A stretch of DNA of 64,000 nucleotides, taken from NCBI GenBank assembly GCA_947000775.1, contig CAMQGK010000048.1, positions 2,810,501 to 2,874,500 on the forward strand, read 5' to 3'. The stretch is from Pterois miles. Its lineage: Eukaryota; Chordata; Actinopteri; Perciformes; Scorpaenidae. Each line of letters starts with the position of its first letter. Position 1 is the stretch's first letter. The notes under the pieces were generated by a model. The model did no database searches, was not told where the DNA came from, and saw nothing but the letters and a program-made list of their open reading frames with translations. The translations under genes and the position numbers were made by a program. Shown here one piece after another: positions 56,671-64,000 of the stretch.

Positions 56671-57956
56671 TAGAGGTCGACCGATCAATCGGGCCGTTTA
56701 TTTGACATTTTTTCATACTCGGCATCTCCTGAGCATATTAAGCCGATTATCAAGCAGGCGCATCAGCGGGCAGCCCGTGTTGTTGCTGTAGCACAGCAAA
56801 CATCAACTTGCCATTCTCCCGGCAGACCAGCGTTGTGAACTTAGTGACTTTGTCGCTATATTTAGCGACTTTTAGACCTCTCCACTGACTCCTTTTCAAA
56901 AAAAGTGACTAGCGACTTTTTCTGGTGTTATTGGAGACTTTTGGAGACTCTGGTGTGAAAGCAGGTATCGTTCTTACTCTTGTCAGCGAGCAGTGGGTGC
57001 TGTCGTGGACCGTTCCCCCACCCAAAGCACCCACAGGCGGCCCGGTCATGCAGCATTCGCTCCTAGCTGCAGTAACAGGAGGAGATGTTCACCCCTCCAA
57101 GTCCAGCCTAATGAAGCACATGCACAAAGCCACCGCTGGCGGATCCCGCCCTGGCTTACAGTCAGTGCTTGATGTAAGTGTAAAAATTGTCTTAAATAAA
57201 TCATTGCACTAAAATAACTCACTGCATTTGTCTCTCCCAACCTCAGTCACTTCCTCACCTCGTCCACTGTGTCAGCCTCTCGACATAAGCAAACACTAGC
57301 TGGCTAGCTCATCATGTCTCAGTCTAAACTGTACACACAAAAATACAGAAAGGAGTGGGAATCAAACCCTGAATTAAAAATAATAATAAAGAAAGAAAAA
57401 AACCTAAGTAACTCCTGCAGAGTGTCTCTTTTGCGTCACCTTTGCTGGTCCCTAGCCCGGATAAAGGAGGAGGGTTGGAACTGTGGCGTCAAAAAACAAG
57501 CATCGACAGAAGAAAGTTCATTTGTAGTTATAAATATATTTAGGGTGTTTTTTACCTTTTCTCTGTCTCACAATGTTACTCGTCTCTCCTACAGTGTCCA
57601 TTACAATTTCAAGTACATGGTCAATAATGCAAATCAAGCGATGAGGTCATTTAGCGACTTTTAGGACAGCCAATAGCTACTTTCCTTACTGAGGAGTTGG
57701 CGACACTGCTGCAGAGCTCAGGAGACGAAGCCCAGTGGACTACTAACCTTTACAAGAGTGTGTGAGAAGAGCAACATCCAAACTGGGAGAAACTGCAGAC
57801 AATGCAGATTTTAGGGACAGACCATAAGTGGTGTTTAATAAATTATTACTTAAGAAATTCTATCATTTGTTACTGTTAAGCTGTTATATTTTATCAGATG
57901 AGGAAAAAAGAAAAGCCAAAGATATCTGAAAAAAAGCCCATATTGGTCGACCTCTA
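56671..57956. mobile_element. hAT-like non-autonomous element (outer)
   Basis: Left end TAGAGGTCGACCGAT (56671-56685) and right end ATTGGTCGACCTCTA (57942-57956) are inverted repeats with one mismatch in 15. Flanking 8-mers ctctacag and ttcttcag agree at six of eight positions, consistent with an old hAT-type target duplication. It has been enlarged by a second element inside it. Confidence 0.7.
56828..57708. mobile_element. second hAT-like element nested in the first
   Basis: Left CAGCGTTGTGAACTTAGTGA and right GGAGTTGGCGACACTG fit the ends CAGTGTTGCCAACTC.. of a common fish hAT family with mismatches. Flanking 8-mers cggcagac and ctgcagag agree at six of eight. The frame 57314-57664 (MSQSKLYTQKYRKEWESNPE) recalls the N-terminus of transposases of this type but soon breaks down. 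No catalytic domain is present. Confidence 0.6.
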
Positions 57957-59537
57957 TTCTTCAGTATTCATAATAATAATCATGACGACTAGACACTTCC
58001 AACAGTCAGAATCACAGCGTGAGTCAACTACACGACAAGGTACTGAGGCAGTGGAGATGCCACGGAGAGGAGGTAGTAGGGTCCAAATCCTTTGCCAAAG
58101 GGAGGCATATTGGATACACTTGGTTGAATCTCATTTCTCAGAGAACGATGAGGAGATTTCATTTTCTTGTTTTCTTGTTAAAGTGCATATAATTAGTTTT
58201 TTCTTGTTCTGTTTTCACATGAGAATACGACATCATGTGACTCTGGAAAGGTTGTGGCTGCCCCTGTTGGGATGTATTTGTTGTGCTGGTTGTGGTCACC
58301 TGTAATTAACCCCATCTGTGTAAATACTACTTTGAAATTGCCAGAATACACGCAGAAGAAGGGCATCATGCCCAAAACGTCTGTATGGCAATATTAAAAA
58401 AAAAATCAAATTGGAGCTCTGTCCTTGTCTTTCCTTTTTTTTTTTTTTTTTTTTATCACTGGCTCCCCTGACAGGATTGTTTTTTAGACTTTATTGTGCT
58501 CCAACATGTGGTGATTGTTCTGTCTCATAAAGAAATTGGTTCTCTGCATTTTATACTCTCAGATTTGTATTCAGTATCCTAATCCTATCCCAGCAATATC
58601 CGAAACATCTGTCCTCCAACCTGGCTGTAAGTACGCGTCCCTTGCTCGCTATAAACGCAGTAAACATACAGTATGAGTCAGTTTATCGTTGCCACTTTAA
58701 ATAAGTGTAAATGTTCTGCATATGCAGTAATAGTAATGATGTGGATCCAGTTTTGGTGATACTGCAGGTACAGCGGAAGAAATGAATTGTATTTAAGGAC
58801 CTACAGGTCATGCCTACAGGGACCCTGGAGAAATGTTCCCACATGTCAGTGTGCCCAGTATGCCCCCAACGTGACCATAAGTGATGCTGGTTGGTCACCA
58901 GTGACTAGTTAGTAAGAGTGTTCCTTAGGACTGTAAGCTCTAACATGCACTGTTTGATGGTTTTATCTAAAGCGACCTCCCAGGGACAGAACCAGGGCTT
59001 TCCACAAGGATCTGTAGTAGCCAGTCAGGGGGTTGCCTGTAAAAGTCTAAATCTGGATTCTCTGGCACGTCCTAATGACGATATTCATCATATACACCGA
59101 TCTTAATCATTGCATTTTTATTTGCCTCATGTAAACAAGTGAATCAAGTTCAATTATAATGTTAGTATTTAAAACCGTGCCTATCCTGACTAGTCAGAGC
59201 TTTTGTAATTAAGAATCATTATTTATTATTTTCTATTTATCTATTGGCTCCTTCACTGTAAGGTTTATCAAGACATGGATAAAATATTTTATGTGTCCCA
59301 TTACATCATATTTTATCTTTAAAATATTTGGAGCATGTGACATTATTTTGAATAATTAGTGAAAGTCAAAAAATACAAAAGCATTGTAGAACATTTTTAA
59401 CTAGAATGACTGTGAGGCTGAGGCATATCTACATGTTCCTCATGGCATAGACTTTTTTTTCTTTTACAACATTTAGCGTGTTTGCAATGCATCATATAGA
59501 TGGATCTGCTAAATAAAGACAAGTCATTGATTAAACC
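57957..59537. other. intergenic DNA, no gene seen
   Basis: Contains a T run (58436-58454) after aacgtctgtatggcaatatt, which may be a retroelement end, and AT-rich sequence. Nothing else supported. Confidence 0.5.
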
Positions 59538-59872
59538 GGGCTGCACGGTGGTGTAGTGGTTAGCCTCGCAGCAAGAGGGTCGCAGGTTCGATTCCAGCTT
59601 GCGGCTTGGCTCTTCTGTGTGGAGTTTGCATGTTCTCCCTGTGGGTACTCCGGCTTCCTCCATCGAAGATCGGCTTCCTCCCACCATCGAAGATTGATCA
59701 CTCTAAATTGCCCGTAGGTGTGGATGGTGAATGGTTGTCTGTCTATATGTTGACTGTCTCTATGTGCCCTGCGATGGACTGGCGACCTGTCCAGGTGTAC
59801 CCTGCCTTCGCCCTATGCCAGCTGGGATCGGCTCCAGCCCCCCTGCGACCCCTAACGGGATAAGCGGTTAAA
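59538..59872 (+). mobile_element. tRNA-derived SINE-like repeat, plus strand
   Basis: ggctgcacggtggtgtagtg (A-box-like), gtcgcaggttcgattcc (perfect B-box core GGTTCGATTCC), tgtgtggagtttgcatgttc, ccctgcgatggactggcgac, gcgacccctaacgggataag. It carries a short inner duplication of ggcttcctcccaccatcgaag at about 59651-59694. Confidence 0.85.
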
Positions 59873-60475
59873 CCTACCACGTCTGCGTGGCGTAGTTGCT
59901 GCCATTGGGGTGTTTTCTGAAAATAACCTAATCTAATGAGGATGCCCCCCCGTCTGTGCTAATCAATGCAACTCTTAATTGTTTTGTCATCAGTTATTTA
60001 GCTAATATGTGTCACTGAAGATGACTGCTCTCTCCTCAGCTGGGACACAAGCTTTCAGCTGAGCACTATAACGTGGGAGCTGGCTGGAGGCATTGATTGA
60101 GTGTGAGCCGTAGATTAATAACGACACATAACACAGCTTAAATAAAACACAACAGCACATAGCTTATTAAAACACCTCTAACCTTTAAAGAGATAGGGAT
60201 GAGAAGCTGAAGATTAGTAGTAAGTTTCTAGTTGTTCTAGTCACTGATAAGAAATAAACATTAATTAGTAAATATATAAATTAATTCAAATAAATTGTAC
60301 CAGGGCTTACAAACGATGTTTGTGATGGCCGTTCCCAAGTCAGGTGTCATTTTTTCAGGTTAAAAGCTCACCCTTAAAAAAAAAACTATACCTTTTCCTA
60401 ACATATATAAACCTACATCTGTGCCAAATGTGTTACTCTTATCACTAAATGCAGTTTTTGTGCTTAACTGCCCCT

Positions 60476-60626
60476 CTATATGACTGTTCTCTGACTCTTT
60501 TCCCAACAAACTATACTATGACTAAAATATACTCTTCTATGACATTTTTTGACACAGTATACTATGATTTTTTTCCAACATATACTGTGAGTTAGTATGA
60601 CTTTTTATGACTTTGGCATACTTGTG
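60476..60626. repeat. short tandem repeat with tatactatgac core
   Basis: About four imperfect copies of a unit of roughly 35-40 bp built around aacatatactatgact / ttttatgac. Confidence 0.55.
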
Positions 60627-61082
60627 GTACACCACCGTCTCAAATGCAGTTAGATGAAGTGTAACTCTGGATGTTCAGAGTCTAAAGAGACTGGAGGATA
60701 ACGACATGAAACCAATAAACTGGCCCACCAGTAAACAGCCCACAGTAGCTCGGGAATACAGCTTTGCAGTATTTCAATCGTATTTTCTGGAGACACATTT
60801 CAGACTCCATCTTAATGAATGTTCTTCAACTTTTCAAACACACATTGGACTTTACAAATAATTAAAACAATGATAATAACAGTTAACTAACTAAGTCTTT
60901 CACGTCTGCTACAGATGAATTTTTGTCTCATCATCCAAGTTTGAAGCATAGTGGAGAAAATATTCGGTCTGCCACATTCCTTCATAACACAAACATGTCT
61001 TGTGACAAAGACTGATTATCTACTGAGATGGTCTGATCAGCCTGTGTGCCAACAATGGATTTAGGTTACATGAAATCTCTGC

Positions 61083-61365
61083 AGGGCTGCATGGTGGTGT
61101 AGTGGTTAGCACTCTGGCCTCACAGCAAGAGGGTCGCAGGTTCGATTCCGGCTTTCCGTGTAAGCGTGGGTTTTGATGACTCTAAATTGCCCGTAGGTGT
61201 GGATGTGAGCGTGAATGGTTGTCTGTCTCTATGTTGTCTGTCTCTATGTGCCCTGCGATGGACTGGCGACCTGTCCAGGGTGAACCCGCCTTCACCCAAT
61301 GCCAGCTGGGATCGCACCCCCCCCCCCCCCCCCCGCGCCCCCAGTCCAGCGGTGGATGGATGGAA
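61083..61365 (+). mobile_element. tRNA-derived SINE-like repeat, plus strand
   Basis: gggctgcatggtggtgtagt, gtcgcaggttcgattccggc (B box), ccctgcgatggactggcgac, ctgtccagggtgaacccgcc, tail with a C run and gtggatggatgg. Part of the middle (the ctccacacag/agtccaaagac region) is deleted. Confidence 0.85.
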
Positions 61366-64000
61366 ATCTCTGCACCTCACCATTATAATGCTAATACAGT
61401 TTGAGTGTTTTTTTGGGTGGATGATCAGTCTGGGCCCAGCAGTCAACCTTTTCTTCAGGAAAAGGTTAAATGTGCGTCAAAGATGGGATTTAACAATAAT
61501 GGCCCTTGTTTGGAGAAGCTGCTCTTCATCGGGGTGCGGCAGCAGCCATCCACCACCCGAGGGTGCAGCAGAACAAGCCAAGGCAGGGAAATAATCACAA
61601 ATTGTTAAGTAAAATAAGGAGCACGAGGGTAAAACCTGGAGGTGATTATGGAGATTGGTGATTACCGCTTTAGTGGAAGAACCCTTTAATGACTTATATC
61701 TGCAAACCAGTGAGCTGATCGTAGTGATCGAGTCTGCTGTTATGTAACTAACAGATTTTGGTCTAGATGCTCTGTAGCTCTTTTTCAGCGGGTTGGTGGT
61801 TGAACAGTCTATCGGAGGAATTAAATTAGGAATAAAATTATTAAAAGCAGTTGTGCTGAAGTGGTGCCAGCCTGTTAAACATGGCAGTAATTACAACAGA
61901 TAGCTAGAGGACACTGAATCTCTTACAGACGGTGAAGGAAATGTTCTGTAACCTAGTGATATATTGTTTGTATTAAATTTGACTGACTGAGTCACATTAC
62001 ATGGAAGTTATTGAATACATAATCATACCAAATCATGAATTTTTCATAATTGTTTATTAGTATAAAACATTGTGATTTCTTTCTGGCCGTAACAGATTCC
62101 ACAAGTGCAAAAAATGGCTCAGTCTGTTGTAAAGTAAGTTCAGCTAACTAATTTCTCAACAAAATGTCACAACTCAAAATATGGTCTACCATATGGATGA
62201 GGCAGAAAGGGTGAAAGACTGGTCATCACACCTGAATACCCCAAAAACAGACAGAACATTTTATAATGTTGTTCTCAGTGAATCATCTTTAATCACCAAA
62301 AGAAACAAGCGAAGGACCTGGCCAGCCGCATACAGAAGTGCATCAACAAAATACTCATTTGGCTATAAAACAACCAGCACATTAAGGTTGGTCACAGAAC
62401 TCTTACATATGGAGTTTGGATCCAGTGACTAGCTATGCCATACAGATGCAAACGTATTCACATTTTGCTTAACAAATTCCTATGAATGACTAATACTCAA
62501 ACAACCAAAGGTATTACTCAAGCTTTGCTAAAACCGTGTGGCAGACATACAGCATTGCAGTGTTTCAATTAGGCCTTACTCTAAAGATTATGTTTGTGTT
62601 TATGACATTTAGTGAATATGTAAATACTCCACTGTGACGTGACTCAGTCTCGTCTCTCTTCCTTTGTATAACCAGTCTGCACCGAATCCACAATGTGCAA
62701 CATTCATCACTTGAACTTACTGACTAAAGCATTTCGGTCTACATGTATACACAAACAAAAAACCCTGTACCTTGCTGAATACAAGACACATAGTACATGT
62801 ATGACGCATACCATAAAATTTCAACATTAAATTACAAAGCTCAAAAAATAAAACAATCTATTTTAAAGAAAAAAATGAATAGAAAATTATATCTACATCT
62901 GTATATAAAAATGAAAGATTATAAGTTAGATTTTTTAATACGGAAACCCATTTTTGTACTTTTTCATGTATCTGTAAAGGTGACTGAGGGTTGCCGATCA
63001 ACAAGTCTATATTAATTATTACATATGTAAATACATAAAGTGTGCAGACATGGGTCAAACAGCAAGACAGACTTAAGTTTCAACAAAATTCCCATTTTTA
63101 ACAACTGAGATGGGCTTGATGGTTGTTGGCTCTTAAACAGACACAATCAACTGCACACATCACTGTCTTTGAGAAGGCTTCAGCTGCTGTTTGACCCACG
63201 CCTGCTGAAATGTCACAGTGGGTTGTAAAACCCTACACAGTAGCAGCGAGAGGACAGCACGCCCCGTACAGTTTGAGTATGGGGAACAGAGAGCAGCAGA
63301 GACAGGCTGAACCATGGAGGTTAAAACTGCATATTATTCATCTGTAGGCATACAAATGGAATGACTTGTGTATTCAGATGAAGTCCATAGTGTGTCGACT
63401 GAGTTTTGTGGCAGCACCACAGCGCTGTGAGGAGCTCAGCACAGGTTTTAGTGTTCTGTTAGACCAATCAGTTCTTTCCGAGGACCACTCAGACCCATAC
63501 AGAGGTAAATGAGCTAAAACAAACAGAGGGGGAAGACATCACCCTCTGGATGCTTTCACTTCCTGTGGCCCTTACCTTGAAACCTGGGGGTTGTTGAATG
63601 CTGTGTCCAAATGCTCTGCCCCTCCATATGAGTGCACCTCATTCTGACAGGGATGTCAGGACTATGCTAACAATCCCCTGATGCTGGAATGAATGAGCAA
63701 ATGAAGTGATGAAAAAGACACAAACCATGAAGATTATGTGTGCACACTTCAAATAAAGGAGCAGAGATTAAGGACACAGGTTAAGGCACCTTGGAACCCT
63801 GATTAATCCGAGGCACAGTCCAGGACAGTAACTCTGAATTGGCCCTGGGTGTGGTTGGCATTGATCTGCTAGATGTCTGGCAGCCAACTGCGATGTCCCG
63901 CGACCTAGAATGTGTCCCTAGTATTGAGCTCTCTCCCATCGTTCCCCTCCTCCATCTCGTATGCCCCCAGGAAGAACAGCATGTACTGATTACAGCAACT
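61366..64000. other. right-hand end, no gene recognised
   Basis: AT-rich, low-repeat sequence with no convincing exon on either strand. Short frames (for example 62181-62432, 83 codons) have no recognised domain. It could include the 3'UTR of a gene beyond the right edge on the minus strand, but no evidence shows this. Confidence 0.4.

Overview
This is vertebrate nuclear DNA, almost certainly from a ray-finned (teleost) fish. Genes are split into many short exons with GT/AG borders and no operon structure. Introns and intergenic DNA are filled with dinucleotide repeats and with repeat families typical of fish: tRNA-derived SINE-like copies, hAT-type elements and MITEs, and L1- and Rex-like LINE remnants. 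No species can be named from the sequence alone. The order myt1 then pcmtd2 on the same strand matches the known neighbourhood of MYT1 and PCMTD2 in tetrapods (human 20q13.33).

Region 1 (about 1-30,935, + strand) is myt1, a neural C2HC zinc-finger transcription factor. Twenty coding exons could be chained from position 348 (the first is tentative) to the stop at 25,868-25,870. All splice phases agree and the joined frame is an exact multiple of three (1,274 residues plus stop). The chain contains finger 1, a long Glu-rich acidic region, fingers 2-3, the Ser-rich central MYT1 domain, fingers 4-7 and a C-terminal coiled coil. The true N-terminal exon(s) lie upstream of the window. A 3'UTR of up to 5 kb follows, with several poly(A) signals. 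The introns hold an antisense L1 fragment, MITEs, a 1.4-kb pyrimidine minisatellite and several unique AT-rich islands that look like conserved non-coding elements.

Region 2 (about 31,000-37,780) is intergenic and repeat-built. It holds a large minisatellite made of two alternating 9-mers, open in several reading frames on both strands but probably not a gene. It also holds SINE-like copies and the 5' end of a decayed hAT transposon with a BED finger.

Region 3 (about 37,780-47,095, + strand) is pcmtd2, a protein-isoaspartate methyltransferase-like cullin-ring adaptor. It has a CpG-rich promoter with a perfect CRE palindrome, a presumed non-coding first exon, six coding exons (420 residues) and a 2.2-kb 3'UTR.

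Region 4 (about 47,100-64,000) is mostly mobile-element derived. Its centre is an apparently intact two-exon hAT-transposase-like (ZBED-type) gene of 633 residues at 54,297-56,440. The BED finger and the three putative DDE residues are present, and the single intron holds the tail of a SINE. A GC-rich segment about 3 kb upstream could be its promoter. Downstream are two nested terminal-inverted-repeat elements and two more SINE-like copies. The last 2.4 kb show nothing recognisable.

There is no CRISPR, phage or other exotic system. The most interesting points are the modular exon structure of the myt1 fingers, a tandem SP-motif repeat in its acidic region, the intact hAT-derived gene, the nested elements and the 9-mer minisatellite.
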